A stretch of 64,000 nucleotides of DNA from Charina bottae (GCA_023362775.1 JALMGJ010000001.1:94826001-94890000), one strand, 5' to 3'; counted from the stretch's first letter, positions 35,351-48,271 are shown. The notes: generated by a model not told the origin, from the sequence alone. Translations and numbers: made by a program.

Positions 35351-36322
35351 TAAATAATTTGACATAATTTAAGCTTTAAAATGATATTAATTTGAGACGT
35401 ATACCACTCATATACTGTATTTAGTAATGTTCTTTCTCTGTCACATTAAAACTGAGAATTTAGCAACAACCTTTGGAGAAGCTATAGCATGCCTTACTCA
35501 AGTCTTTTGGGAGGTGTCACAGGCCACCATGACCTCACTTATGCATCCCCAAATTATGTGATCCTACTCCAGCTACAAGAACTCTGAATGATGCAGTGTA
35601 TTTGACAGAATAAACACAGTGCAAAACAGAAGCATCTGGAAGAGAGAGAAGGAAAAGTAAATTCCTCACTCCATATACAAACTGATGAATGAAGTTCCCT
35701 CAGCACACAAACGGGGCAACTTTGGAGTGTGGGCATGGTGCAACACCCTTGTCATTATTGCAGAGAAAAGTGACACTTGCATTTTGATTATAAGAGATAA
35801 TCAGATTCCATCCTGCAGTTGTTTCCTTGGCAACTGATACATGCAGAGAAGAAGAAAAAAAACCTTGAAATCATTGAAGAAACAATTGGCATGAAATGAA
35901 CACATGTTTTTGTCTAGAAAGGGATTTATAGAAGTGTGTTTGCATAAATATTTTCCCACTTGTTCATATCACAATTTCAGATGTATTCTTAAGCAATTAA
36001 AGGAGCCCGGCGGATAAATTGACTACAGGTGTGTGAACCCAGTAGCTGCTTCCTTCATGGTTCTGCATTTGTCAGATTGAGAAACAAATTGTGCCTAGGT
36101 GGGAATGTCTCCTGTCCTCAAACAAATGTAGGCCAATAATATACACAGTCTGACGACTATCTCAACAGTATAGTTAGGGGAGAATCTGATTCTATTTTTG
36201 TGCCTTTAACTTTGCTTACTAGCATTAGATAGAAACCCAGTTTCCACTTTTTAAAAACAGGATTAATTTCCACAGTTTGCCTGCAAGGTGTTCCTGCTTT
36301 TCTTTTTCCTTTTTCCCTAGAA

Positions 36323-36415
36323 CAGTGTTTCTCAACCTTGGCAACTTTAAGATGTGTGGACTCCAACTCCCAGAATTCCCCAGCCAGCATGTGTTGCCAA
36401 GGTTGAGAAACGCTG
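36323..36415. mobile_element. hAT-type miniature element (93 bp)
   Basis: Ends CAGTGTTTCTCAACCTTGGC and GTTGAGAAACGCTG form an inverted repeat. The perfect 8-bp duplication CCCTAGAA is at 36315-36322 and 36416-36423. The inside includes GACTCCAACTCCCAGAATTC, a sequence I know as very common in squamate and other amniote DNA. Confidence 0.92.
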
Positions 36416-36639
36416 CCCTAGAAGTTAAATCTGAAGAGACCTTCCTTTTTTCCTGTCTGTTGATATCTGCTGGTGTTAGACTGTATTTGCCAGCTTCTCT
36501 CACACCATCCAAAGCTGGAATTGCATTTACTAGAAGCTGATATAATCATAGGGTTTTGGTTACGGGAGGAGCTGAGTTTTTCAACTATGATAACTTGACA
36601 ATTATATCAATTATAGTTATCAACTATGATAACTTGACA

Positions 36640-37140
36640 ATTATAGCCCTACGTGGCATGGGTCCAGGTTACCTGAGGGACCGTCTCATCCCCATTACAT
36701 CGACCCGTTCCACCCAGTCATGCAGAGAGGGCACGTTACGGACCCCGTCTACAAGAGAATGCCGTCTGGCAGGGCCCAGGAAACTGGCCTTCTCTGCAGT
36801 GGCTCCCGCCCTTAGGAACATTCTTCCCCCAGAGGTGAGACAAGCCCCCTCTCTCCTGACCTTCCGTGAAAAGCTGAAGACCTGGCTTTGCCATCTCGCT
36901 TGGGGCGGGAAGGGGAGTAGTCATTCTTGGGGATGGCTGGTGCCCTAAAGTGGTCCTCATATATACTGTACATGAACTGATTTAGAACTGTTTACTGCCA
37001 TCTGGATTCTATTTTATATTTATAGTTTATATTTATAATTGTGGTTTTATTGTATTTTAATTTTTTAGTTTTAAACTGCCCAGAGTCCCTCTTTCGGGGG
37101 GAGATGGGTGGTGGCAAAATTTGATAAATAAATAAAGAAA
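36640..37140 (+). mobile_element. L2-type LINE 3' fragment
   Basis: The C-terminal ORF2 frame is open: MGPGYLRDRLIPITSTRSTQ, then LAFSAVAPALRNILPPEVRQ. The 3' UTR and the hairpin AAACTGCCCAGAGTCCCTCT with GGGGGGAGATGGG follow, then an AAAT tail. This copy ties the short hairpin-plus-tail repeats elsewhere in the window to a LINE that encodes reverse transcriptase. Confidence 0.88.
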
Positions 37141-38114
37141 TATCTGGAAACAACTGCCGTGCTCAGCTATTGAAGTCTCATTTATTCATTCAGCAGAATG
37201 AAGGTGGTCAGGCTCTGGGGGAAGTGGATTGTTTCTCTTGAAGTTCCAAGTGTGCAAATGTAGGGACTAGGCGCTACATTTGAATGCTTCCTCATGTGTT
37301 CTCTGCTCCTTGTTATGCTTTGTCTCTGCTTTTTTTATTTATCCTTTGTCTCTTCGATTGTCTCTGTTTGCAGATCGAGATAAGAACAGTCCCTAACCAT
37401 TTTACTTTTGTTTACCTTGTGTCGGAGATCCTTTGGAGGAAAACTTCCAAAGGCAGAACACAAAAAGAAAAAAAAAGAAACTATAAAGCAGACAATGCTA
37501 TGGCCACTTTTGGTCATAAATTGAACTGGTGACAACTGATGCTTTCAGATGAAGATTGTACTGATTGAAGGTGGTTAGCAACTGTGCTATCGAATTAGAG
37601 CAGGGGAAGTCCAAGTTCAAACTGCATTTAGCTAAGTTCATTAGATGGCTTTTGGCTGGTCAATCCTCCTTAGCCTAATGGACATTGTGGCTAGGTAGGA
37701 TAACGTTAAGTGAGAAAGTGCTATGCATACCATCTTGGTCTCCTGGAGAAATGTCAGGATATATAACAAATAAATAAAATGCTGCCCCATAAACATAGGC
37801 ACTCGTGAATGGCCCGGAGAAAGTCTTCCACTCAAAAACCACTAGCATTTTCCAACGGTTTTTCCCTTTCCACAAGAACTCCATTGAGGACAAGACAGAA
37901 TAGCTACTGATTACTGTTGACTGGAAGTAGGAGCCCTGGGAGCACAGTCAACCCACTGGCGGACGTGTCACAGAATTACAAAAACATGGCTCTTTAGGTC
38001 TTGACTTAAGATTCACATCAATAATGCAGCAATCCGCTTCACAGCTGTTGGTAATTGGGGCGTTGGAAGCAAAAGGGTTGGTGGTGGTAATATTCCTCTT
38101 CCTTCGTCTTTCAG

Positions 38115-38191
38115 GGGAGCTGTACAGAGCCTCCTTGAGGAAGCATCGCTATCCTGCACAGGGCAGCATTGAAATCCATGAGGACAGCGAG
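38115..38191 (+). CDS. PITPNM3: PITPNM3 exon encoding the ELYRASL...IHEDSE segment
   Basis: The acceptor is a pyrimidine-rich tract ending TCTTTCAG; the donor is GAG|GTGAGG. The first two bases complete a split codon, then the exon reads ELYRASLRKHRYPAQGSIEI followed by HEDSE, ending in phase 0. The GSIEIHEDSE stretch is typical of PITPNM3. Joined directly to the 1-81 exon it would give NQ-G-ELYR. I recall mammalian PITPNM3 having roughly 16-18 more residues at this junction, so a short cassette exon may lie in the intron. Confidence 0.93.
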
Positions 38192-38509
38192 GTGAGGTTC
38201 TACCTGCAACATGCTTCAGGCAGCTCCTGCATCCACAGCAATACAGGACTCAGATTCTGCTCTGATCATGCCCCAAAGACTCAGATGTTGTAACGCATCG
38301 GGGGGAAAACTGAATCTTTTGGTTCGCAGCAGTCAAAACTATCTTGGGCTCCAAAATTACATGTGCTGGGCTGTTGTTTAGTTAACTGCTGTAAATCACA
38401 ACCTTCATCCATGTATTGGGATTTGATTCTCTTACTGAGAAAGCAGAGCAGAGAGACCATCCATAGTTTTAATGATATTTTTTAATTTTAAAGGATCTAT
38501 CTATCTATA

Positions 38510-38541
<32 letters not shown>

Positions 38542-38903
38542 ATCTATCAATCATATTTATATAGCCGCCCTTCTCTCTCACAAAAAAGTGACTCTACTCT
38601 AGGCGGCACACAATAAAAATTGTAATGATGGTTTCAAATTATCTTTTAATCTGTAACTTGAGCTTTTTCTAATGTGGCAAGATGCACTAGAAAGTAATAA
38701 ATTACTCTCTGCAATGACCAATTTCCCCATCCTCCACTTTTTCTGGGGTGAGAGCCCATGAATAATCTGGGGCTACTGACTATAAAAGCTTCCCTTTACC
38801 AGAGGTTTGCTCTTTCTCTCATAAATGGAGCATAAAACAAAGCTCCTTAAATCTCTTTAATTTTCCAGACAGACCATTCGTTTCTTTTTCTTTCCCTCTC
38901 CAG
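38192..38903 (+). other. PITPNM3 intron
   Basis: A short intron (GTGAGG...CTCTCCAG). It holds an ATCT microsatellite and a minus-strand L2-type LINE 3' end (38490-38615, listed separately). I recognise nothing else in it. Confidence 0.8.
38490..38615 (-). repeat. ATCT microsatellite and L2-type 3' end
   Basis: About 13 ATCT units (38492-38543) replace the usual ATTT tail of a minus-strand L2 end (TATAGCCGCCCTTCTCTCTC with AGGCGGCACAC). Confidence 0.85.
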
Positions 38904-39139
38904 GAAGGAAGTCAATTGCAGAATTGCAGAACACATGTCCTGATTCTTGTTCTTCATGGGGGCAACATCCTAGATACAGGAGTAGGGGAGCCTAGCAGCA
39001 AGATGGCTGACATCAACACATTCACATCTGTATTTGAGAAAGTGACACAGGCCCATTTCCCCTCCTCACTCGGCCATATCGTAATCCGACTTGTTCCCTG
39101 TCCAGCTGTCTGCTCTGAAGCCTTCTCCCTCATGGCCAA
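38904..39139 (+). CDS. PITPNM3: PITPNM3 exon: start of the conserved lipase-like region
   Basis: The acceptor is CCCTCTCCAG and the donor CCAA|GTGAGT. The translation begins [20 protein letters not shown] and continues NILDTG, then a segment on either side of [12 protein letters not shown], and ends near CSEAFSLMA with two bases of a split Asn codon (phase 2). [16 protein letters not shown] is the conserved beta-strand/turn block that precedes the DDHD region throughout the PITPNM family. All residues are in frame with no stop or frameshift. Confidence 0.96.
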
Positions 39140-42014
39140 GTGAGTTCTGTTCCTTCTTAATTATCATATTACATATTTCAGTAGACTAGGAAATAAACTT
39201 TCTCTGAAATTTTGTGGGAAAGGAAATGAGATACACCTTTTGGTAAACCATTCTTTCTCCATATGCCTTTCCACCTGAGAAGTTGGGATAACAGCAGCTT
39301 GCCTTGTAGACTGTTGTGAAAGAAGTACAAATTGTGAAGCATTTCTGGATTAAAAATGACAGATTAATAAACAGAACAAATAGCAACAGTACTAAATAGT
39401 GACATTTCTTATAGATGGGAATGTAAGAAACGTTCTATTTTCAGCTGTGGCCACAGGTGGTTCAGGCTGTATTGGTTGATTCTTTTTTAGTGCCTCTGGC
39501 TTTCTGAGGTACCTACGGGAAATTTTCTCAGCACAGATATATGTACCACAAACTATGAGCTGAGCTTTTAAAATGAAACCTCTGTAAAACAAACTGTTGA
39601 GAATAAAATTATTGGATACTGCACTGCTGGGATTGGTTTAGGCAATATTGATTGTTCTGTGCAAAACTAAAAGAAACTTCTTAACATAAAGCCACCAGGT
39701 AGGAATGGCGGGGACAGTCCAGGAGATTGATATACATAGATAAAAAAGGGAGGAGCTTAGCAAAGGATTGGGTTCCTCCTCTGTTTCATCTGGAGCTTCA
39801 GCTCATCTGGAGAGATAAGCACTGAACTTTTTAAGCCTCTTGAGAGGGTCAGCAGCAGAATGTTCTTTGTGCTCCCCCTCTTTAAAACCCCATTTGTGTT
39901 CATTGAAAGCAACAGCAGGAACATGGAAGAAACCCAACATACTGAAATAATGATTGGAACTGTACATTAACTGATTCATGTTACTGCCTTGTGTCTGATC
40001 ATTTTAAATACTAAGCCATACTTTGGATGGAATCCCCTTTTTCTGTGGGACTCAGATAAGAGGCCCCTTTGCTCTCTCCTCCTCCCATAAAAGGTTCAGT
40101 TTAAATCAGGATTTCCCCTTCCTGGCCAAGGGGAAAACAAGGTAGCTAAGTTCTTCAGCTCTTCTGAATAGGCAGAGGCAAATGCCTCTTTCTGATTGCA
40201 AAAGAATTCCTTCCATTGCCCTCCCTGTCAATAAGAACATTCTAGCTTCAGCTCAGCAAAGGGGGTCCAAAGACCCTCAACTAATTAGTAGTTGTATGTT
40301 CTTCCCTCTCCCCTCTCCCTCTTTTGCAGAAAACAGAGATGGGGAGTGTGTGGTGTTTAGTCATGTCAGAAGAATCCCCCCCCACAATTCCTGTGAAAAG
40401 AGAGGCAAGGAGCATACTTCATGGAGATGGAAAACAATTGTAATTGACACACAGTTCCCATAATGCCCCCCCCCCACCTCTGTATTCCTAAACATTAGAA
40501 ATATTTTTTTTCTTCAGACCCTCGCCATGGCAAGCCTGGCAAACAAAATGGTTGCGGGGATAAACGTAGGGGAGACCTCCAGATATGCCATCTTGTGCCC
40601 TCAAAGAAAAGGTGGGATATGTATGCACTAATAAATAATCAGTTGTCCAAGGCTGCACATACACAATAAGCTCACAGAAATTAGCCACATGTAATCGAAC
40701 TTTATGGCTGTAGAAATAAAATGTATGGCCATCTTTCTGTATCCTGGGTAATTTTAGACAATCTGTTCTTTGACGTGCAGATTTTTAAAGTTACTTTATA
40801 TACTATAGCAAGGACTGACCATGGTTCCACTAAGAAACACTGCACTAAGATATTTGCTTATGTACCAATTGCCAATTTATCAGCTGAACTCTATGAAAAC
40901 GGAACAATGAACTCATGACGGAAGCATGGGAATGTGTTAATTGCTCAGAAAAAAAACTAGAGCAAGAGAGTCTGACAGCCCCAAGAATCCAGGGGGTTAA
41001 GAAATAAGCCCTCTCCCTGCTGATTTTCAGGGAAGCTGAGGACGTCTGTGATTCTCAGCAGGAGGAAGAAAAATCCCTTCTTGATGAATTATTTGGATGT
41101 TGTATGCCATACAAACTAGATTTTATAGGTGGTTGTACTTGAAAATTGAAAGGCTGGTGGTTGCACATTCTGTTTCTTTGCTGGGAGATAAATATTTTCC
41201 TCCTACTTTGGTTCATATGAAAGTTCTGCTGATTAAATATATGAAATGTCAGATATAATTAGAATCCTTAAAACAATTAGTGTTGTTGGTTTTTGCACCG
41301 ACTGTGAAATGAATTCAGAAGCAGAATGAAAACTTCCTATTTTCCTACCTTCACATCATCAGTTACATCAATATAATTGGCACTAAGTGAGCTGGCTCCT
41401 CTGTCAAAATATAGCTCCTGCCCTAATTGCTGTTTTCTGCTGTGTCGTTATAGACATTAATTTAGTTAAACGGCCTTGTAAATAATTAGATTTCACCGTG
41501 TCACTCTGGAGTTCCTCTGTGTTCAGGGATCGTAAAGCAGTCAGTGTTATGTCCTGGGTCAGTTTGACCAAAGGCCTAGAGGAAATGATGCTCTGCACTT
41601 TTCAGAGGTGGGACACAGCATTTATGTTCCAAGAATCATAAGGCTGAGGTCAAAGAAGGCTGGCATTTAACTGGAACTGAACCCAAGCTACTCTTTCTGT
41701 TTCATTGGCAGTGTCTTCTCTTGCGTTTGTCTTTCAATCTGGCTTTGTTGGCACTCACCAGCATCATGTAGCCAGATTCATTTTGCTGTTTGTCTCTGTG
41801 ACATCACCTAATTTACTATGTGATCCCCAATTGGTCTATTCCTGGTGATTATTCCAGGAATTGGAGGAGGAATTGCTCCTGTACCAGCTAATAAGAGAAA
41901 TACAAGGATAGTTAACAGGATGTTAAACAAAGCAAAATCAATCTTCCCTCTCCTTTGAAAAATTAATGTTCATCCTTCAATTAAAATGAGACAATATTCA
42001 GCATAGCTATACAT

Positions 42015-42337
42015 GGGCGCGATGGCTCAGCTGGTAAGACACCAGGCTTGTCGATTGGAAGATCGCAAGTTCGGAGGTTCGAATCCCTAGCCCCGCGTGA
42101 TGGAGTGAGCTCCTGCACTCGCCCCAGCTCTTGCCAACCTAGCAATTCGAAAGCATGCAAATGCAAGTAGATGAATAGGTACCAATTCGGTGGGAAGGTA
42201 ACAGCGTTCCGTGTGTGTCATGCCGGCCACATGACCGCAGAAGCGTCTTCAGACAGCGCTGGCTCTTCGGCTAACAAACGGAGATGAGCACCGGCCCCTA
42301 GTCGGACCCGACTGTGCAGGGGAAACCTTTACCTTTT
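42015..42337 (+). mobile_element. Sauria-type SINE, full length
   Basis: An intact head (GGCTCAGCTGGTAAGACACC, GGTTCGAATCCC) is closest to a functional tRNA-type promoter among the copies here. The tail is CCTTTACCTTT. The duplication TATACAT is at 42008-42014 and 42338-42344. Confidence 0.93.
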
Positions 42338-42391
42338 TATACATATAATTAAAGTGAGCAGATATCCTTGAATGGGGAGTGTCATGGAGGG

Positions 42392-42450
42392 AGGCTGTTA
42401 ACTGCCCAGAGTCACTAGGAGTCAGGTGGCATATACATTTAATAAATTAT
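42392..42450 (+). repeat. L2-type LINE 3' end
   Basis: TTAACTGCCCAGAGTCACTA and GAGTCAGGTGGCATATACAT with a short AATAAAT tail. Confidence 0.65.
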
Positions 42451-42916
42451 TTTATGTTCCCCTACCATACTGTCCAGGTTATATGGAAACTGCAGTCCAA
42501 CCCTCCTAGAGTGTGTCAGCTCGAAAAGAGCTATTAGGCTTGGAATTTCTTTGAATCTTTCTATCTTTAAGCCTCTGTCATTCACATATTGCATATTTAT
42601 AGCCAAAATAACTGCCGGAATATCCCAGAGTTCTTTTTTTGCCATTTTCTAAAGAAAAAAAATGCCACCTAGGAGAGATGGCATATGCTGTACTCCAACA
42701 GAAGCCAAAGATTCTGTTTCTAACATTAGCCAGTTCAATGTCTTTGCCCATCCTCTCTTACGTATTAACGTAAGTGCTCAGATTTTCAGAAGACTGCTTC
42801 TGAATCTTCTCACTTAGTTTTTGTGGATAATGTTGATAGGTCAGTTACCTCTCTCCATGAGTTTGTGGAACTCCCTTTTCAAAACTCCCTAAATTAGTGT
42901 TTCTTACCACATCTCA

Positions 42917-43245
42917 GGGGTCTGGTGGCTCAGCGGGTAAGATGCCAGGCTTGTCAATCGGAAGATCGCAAGTTCGGAGGTTTGAATCCCTAGCCTCGCG
43001 TGACGGAGTGAGCTCCCGCACGAGCCCCAGCTCTTGCCAACCTAGCAATTCGAAAGCATGCAAATGCAAGTAGATCAATAGGTACCACTTGGGTGGGATG
43101 GTAACAGCGTTCCACGCGCGTCATGCTGGCCACATGACCGTGGAAGCGTCTTTGGACAACGCTCTTCGGCTAACGGAGATGAGCACCGGCCCCTAGAGTC
43201 GGACACGACTGCACAAGTGTGCGGGGGGAACCTTTACCTTTACTT
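42917..43245 (+). mobile_element. Sauria-type SINE, full length
   Basis: The complete head, middle and ACCTTTAC tail are present. The target duplication TACCACATCTCA is at 42905-42916 and 43246-43257. Confidence 0.93.
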
Positions 43246-44474
43246 TACCACATCTCAAGCGGTGGATGTGTGTGTTCATTTAACCCTGCAGAGTTAAATT
43301 TGGGTACAGCTGCTCCAGCCCTCACATGTCATCCCTGGAAATCCTGGCTGATGTCTTGCAGGGCTTCTCTGATGAAGATAAAACAGCAGTGGATTTGAAT
43401 GTGCTCCTAACTGAGTCATTTCCCTTGACAGCGGCCATGATGTAATCAGGTGGAAAACAGAAAGCTACTTTACAACATTTGCCATTCCTTTGCATGGTGG
43501 AACAGGGAAGTCTGGACCTGATGCTGGTACTTGACTGTGCTGCCAGTCCCATCAACAAAGTTCTTTTTTCCTCCTACCTGCAGCCGGACGGCATTCAGAG
43601 ATCCTGTATCCTCTTGAACCCATCACATTCCTGGATGCTTGCTCTTCTTTTCACTTCCTTTCCTCCCTCCTGGCACACCTTTTCTTCTGCCCCCTAAAAG
43701 ATCTTATACACTTCAAGGCTGCCCTTGGTTATTTCAGAATAAGGGGGAAAATACTATTTTTAACCCCAGTATAGCAGAGAACAAATTAAGGCTGTCTCAC
43801 TCATGGGCTGGGGATGAGATGAAGACAACATCATGAGGACACAGCCCCCCAAAAAATTGTCAGGCTATGATTGTGCTGTGGTTCAGTGCAAGTGAAAAGG
43901 TCTTGGTTGAATTGGAATAGCCTTTATGATTTGACAGTTTTCAGATGATGGTGTGACTGCAGCTCTCAGAATTCCCAGCCCACTTCTGGATAAGAGGAGT
44001 ATTTAGACTAAGGTTACAACCTGTATTTGGGAAGGAGCATTATTGCTGGGAAGGATCGCATTTTCCCCACCCTGCAGTGTCTAATTGGTAGTCTAATTGC
44101 TAATTACTAACCTGCTGTCTAATTACTAGAACAAAGATGTTTTAAATAATGCAGTTGTCCAACCAAAACTTTGCAGAGTCTTGAGCTACTGCCCAGTCAA
44201 CATTAGGGATATTTTGCTGCTTGGCAGCTCTCAGTGGGCTAGATTTCAGCTGCTATGTGCCTTGAACAACAGATGAAAGTCAACTAATTATTGAGAAACT
44301 ATCAGAATTATAATACAGATTATCAATGTATTGATACTGAAATTAGCAAAGAGATTTTGTAGCAGTAATTAGGCTTTTAATGGAGCAGTAGTCTCCAGCT
44401 GACATTGGTTAAGCCCCTTGATAATAGGGAGGAGGAAAGTAAAAGCCATAGAGGAAGGACAGAAGACTAAAAGA

Positions 44475-44537
44475 CTAAAAATGTGTTGTAACTCGCCCAG
44501 AGTCCCCTGTTCAGGGAGATGGGCGGGGATAAATTGA

Positions 44538-44598
<61 letters not shown>

Positions 44599-44600
44599 GA
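44475..44600 (+). repeat. L2-type 3' end with AAT microsatellite
   Basis: TTGTAACTCGCCCAGAGTCC and GGGAGATGGGCGGGGATAAA lead into about 19 AAT units (44541-44599). These give a long Leu run on the other strand. Confidence 0.88.
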
Positions 44601-47494
44601 AGTGAGTGGGAGGGAGGGAGAGTAGAATGGGGAAGATAGGAATGGGAAATCAGCAGGCTTGAAAGAGTTAGAGTAGAGAAAAGAGGGGAGAGCACCAGGA
44701 GCTACAGAGTTGAAGAAGGCTGAAGTTCACATCATTTCCTGAAATATCAAATCTGGCACAGTACAATTATAATACAATACCTGTTGTTTAACCTTTAGAA
44801 GACTGCTGTAAGGAACAGTGCCCAGTGTTTATGAGCTGGATGGAGTTTGCTTGCATTCTACATTGGACCGATGGTTTTCTAGATGATTTCCCCTATAAAA
44901 CCTTGAGGTGGCCTGGTTTCTTGGCTTCAGCCCCTCGGAGATCCCTTTCTCAATTGCAGATGTTTCTGTGAACCTGTGGCAGCAGCATGGGAAGCAGGGG
45001 GTCCCGGACAAGGTGCCTGACCAATCTTTTCTAATCTTGCTGCTCTACATTTTTGCTTCAGAGGTTCCTCATCTGAAAGCTGGTGTTGACGCTTTGTTTC
45101 TAGCTTATTTCGTAGCTATCCCATCTTGTTCTACATCCTTCTTGGAACTGTCATTTAAAGTTATTCTCTCAGGCTCTGTAAAACATTTCCCAAGCTCCAG
45201 GCCCAGCAGCTGTTTGGCTAGTTTGGATGGAGGGGCGTAATGAGTGGCTCAGCTCAAAGGAGCGTTTTTCTGGAACTTCCAGTGTCCTCTCCCAGCTGAA
45301 GGTAGCTGATTGCACACTATGCGGTGTTTCAGCCAGAGGCTTCAGATTGGAAAGGGAAGGGATTCCTGTAGGCACTGTTTGGCACCCACAAGGCAAGGTC
45401 ATCCTCCAGCCCATGCAAGTGTTGTGCTATACTGCCCCCTTGTGGCAACTGATTGGTCGTTCACAGAGTAAAGGGAGTAGAAGAGAAATGGATATGCTTT
45501 TCCAGAGAAAAATGGTGAAGCAAAATCTGTAAGCTGAGCCAAGTGAAAATCTTTAATTCTTACAAAGCTGAGCAGCCTGCAAAGTGCTTCCCTGCCTCCT
45601 TGATTTTTGCAGGGGGTTTGTTCCTAGCTCTCTTTCACAGAGAGCCCTATCTTACCATGATTGCAAAAACTGATGGCTCGGTCCCTCCATGATGTTGACG
45701 TGGGAGCTTCTTTGCTTCTTAGGGGCCACACTTTTACTGGCGAGTTTTGCACAGCCATATGGGCAGAATTGCTCCCAGCCTTTTTTCACCCAGAATCAGC
45801 ATTGTGTTGATAAGCAGAATGTACAAGCTGTGTAAAGAACAAGGCACAAAACATGGAGCGTGCAATTAGCAAGCTTTTTTCACACACTGTTGAAATTGTT
45901 CCCATGCTTCCATATTCCTTCACCTTTCCCTTTTTGTGTGTGTATGTGCGTGCTATACAGCAACAATGTTTTGTCAAAAATTCTTAGCAGCTAGTCTCCA
46001 GAAACTGTTCACACTAAGGATAAACATCTTTTCTTCCTAACCAAGTACACAAAAATGAGGAGGAAGATACAATCCAACCCAACCGTGGCTGCTGCAGTAA
46101 CTGCTTCCCTTCCCAATTTACCTAAAGTTGTACCCGCTTCACCGTTTGGCTTTCACTTTTTATTGTTCTCCGTTTAAATTTTCTTCTTTAGTAATAATCC
46201 ACTAACCACTACTCTCCCCTTATTTAGTGGGGTTGACACTCCTCTTGGGATAGCCGACAACAATTAAAACCAATTGGGATAATCATTCCAGGAAAAATAG
46301 TATGTATTAATAAAAAAAGCCAGGCTGACAATAGCAAAAATAAGACACCAGTTAAATTTTACGTGCTCTTAAATTAAGTGTCTTCCTAATTAAGAAAGCT
46401 TTCATCAACTAGTGAAAGACTATTAAGGAGGGTCTCTCAAAACAGGCAGTCCAACATTTTAGTGTGATCAGAAAAAGAGTCTGTCTCTTATCAAGCTGTA
46501 CTACGTGGGACCATATTCCAGGTCTATGTTGGACATTTGCATGGTGATGACACCAAGCCAGTGCTGGTGTTTTGCAGTCATAAATGCCAACTCCCCTGAG
46601 ATCTCAGGAATATGGTTTTCTTTCCCCTCCCCCCTCCCATATCTCCGCATCTGGAGAAATGCCTGGGTCTTCTGTCCTTTATTTTTGAGCTGGAGAGGCC
46701 AAATCCCTGCCGTAGTGCTTCCTCCCAGCTCGCTTCACCACTTCAGCTGGTGATCGTGAGCTCCTGACCATGTTTGCCAACTGTAGGTTGATGAGGGCAA
46801 TGTGCATTAAGAATAATGTGCAAGTTGAGTTTGTGGTATGGCCAGTCTTATTCACATCAGACAGGATACTGTCCACCTCAACTAGCACAAGGAAGAGCCT
46901 CTCCGTTAGTATGTAAGATGTGGGCAGGCTGGCATGAGTGTAGGCAGGCTCTAAAGCAGAAGCAGGCAAAGAGTCCATAGCCTGCTTGAAAGTTCAAGGA
47001 GAGAGACCCAAAAAAGTTGGGGGAGGAACCTACCTGATCTTTTAGAGATAATTCCTCCCCTGCTCCACCCACGGCAGCCCCCTTTTTTTATGACCCAGGT
47101 CTGCCTTTTTGAAAAAGGTTCCTTAGCATCCAAGGGCCAGGGCCATGGAGAGAATGGCAGTGATATGAGGGTGTCACCAGAGGATGGCCAACTTATTTGA
47201 GTTTGGATTTTTAAAAATAGCCTACCAGAGGCTTAGCAAACATATCTTATGGCTTATTTTCACAAAAAATTAGTAAAACTTCTTATTACCAGAAATCTGT
47301 GAAGATGGATGGTCTTCAAAATATTTTTGAGGAATTGGACTACTGGGGGGTGGCTAATGTCAGTACAGTTGAATGTGTCTTGGCTAGTCTAAAATTGCCA
47401 TCTCTTTCCTCCATACTTTATATAACTGACATTTACAATGCTCCTGTTCTTAATTGCGGATAATTTGCAATGCCATCCCCTTCTCTTCCTTTAG

Positions 47495-47684
47495 CTTGAA
47501 TCCTTACAGTTATGATGAGACATCCCTAAGTAGCAGTGAAGATCACATCCCTCTGGCCGCCTTGCCCTTGTTGGCGATCTCTTCTCCTCAGTACCAGAAT
47601 GCAGTTGCCATGGTGATCAGCAGAGCCAACCAGGTTTATAATGAATTTCTCAGATCTCCTGATGGGGCAGGCTTTAATGGGCAG
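47495..47684 (+). CDS. PITPNM3: PITPNM3 exon: NPYSYDE...FNGQ
   Basis: The acceptor is TTCCTTTAG and the donor GGGCAG|GTATGA. The first base completes the Asn codon split at the previous exon. Then comes [20 protein letters not shown], followed by a block containing [19 protein letters not shown] and [12 protein letters not shown], ending FNGQ in phase 0. [12 protein letters not shown] is one of the strongest family signatures; it lies just upstream of the GDxVGG turn in the next exon. Confidence 0.97.
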
Positions 47685-48271
47685 GTATGACCACTCTTCT
47701 TCCTGCTAGAGAATCTAAAAGACATCATTATATCAGTACACCGTAACTGATAAAATTTCTTTTTCACAAAAGTTATATGTTTCATTCTTTATTCCTTTAA
47801 TCAGAAAATACTCCACTGATACTAGTAACAGAATAGGAAATTAAACAATATATCAGGCTCCTGGTCCTTGAACTTTTGCTTGAGTGTATAATTTGCTTCC
47901 TGAAACCTTGGTATTTGGAATAGATGGTATGAAGCTTCTGGAATGATCTAAATTGTGAGGGAATCTATGTTTCAGACAGAGGCCATACTTATTTTTTCAG
48001 TTTCTGAGGGCTACAGAGGCATGGCAGTAATAGGGTGATGTCATTTGAGGGACTAGGGTGGATTTCTCTCTCCCCAAATTTCCCTTCTTGCAAATATGGG
48101 AGCTTGGAAAGCTTTCAGAAAATAGGTGTTAAGTCTGTCAAAACCTTTAACATGCCTAACTTACTGCTTAATTGTGAAATAAAAGAAGGAAATCTCATGC
48201 CACCAAAATTTGCTGGCTCAGTGTTGAAGAACTCCAGAGACATGTAAAAGAAGGGAATTGGAGGATGACTT

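Larger units (their letters stand above)
82..38114 (+). other. Large PITPNM3 intron; contents of unannotated stretches
   Basis: This intron is about 38 kb and bounded by GTACAA and TCTTTCAG. Identified repeats are listed separately. In the following stretches I see no gene and no repeat I can name, only AT-rich sequence with stop codons in all frames: 1558-2090, 2227-3490, 4135-5210, 5450-5700, 6525-7325, 8345-9235, 9970-11560, 15015-16125, 17195-17745, 19400-20035, 20470-21325, 21490-22430, 23230-23585, 23685-24530, 24660-24890, 25250-26180, 27070-27450, 27835-27905, 28070-28410, 28550-29790, 32520-33550, 34616-35120, 35350-36310, 36424-36640 and 37145-38114. Some of these probably hold repeats too decayed to recognise by eye. 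Confidence 0.6.
39140..47494 (+). other. PITPNM3 intron; contents of unannotated stretches
   Basis: This intron is about 8.4 kb. It contains two Sauria-type SINEs (42015, 42917), an L2 3' end (42392), and an L2 3' end with an AAT microsatellite (44475-44600). The rest (39140-42000, 42455-42900, 43260-44470 and 44605-47494) shows no gene and no repeat I can name. Open frames there are short and lack family resemblance. Confidence 0.65.

Noticed and set aside
44369..44695. Minus-strand frame with a long Leu run, resembling a signal peptide
   Set aside because: The Leu run is a translated AAT microsatellite attached to an L2 3' end.
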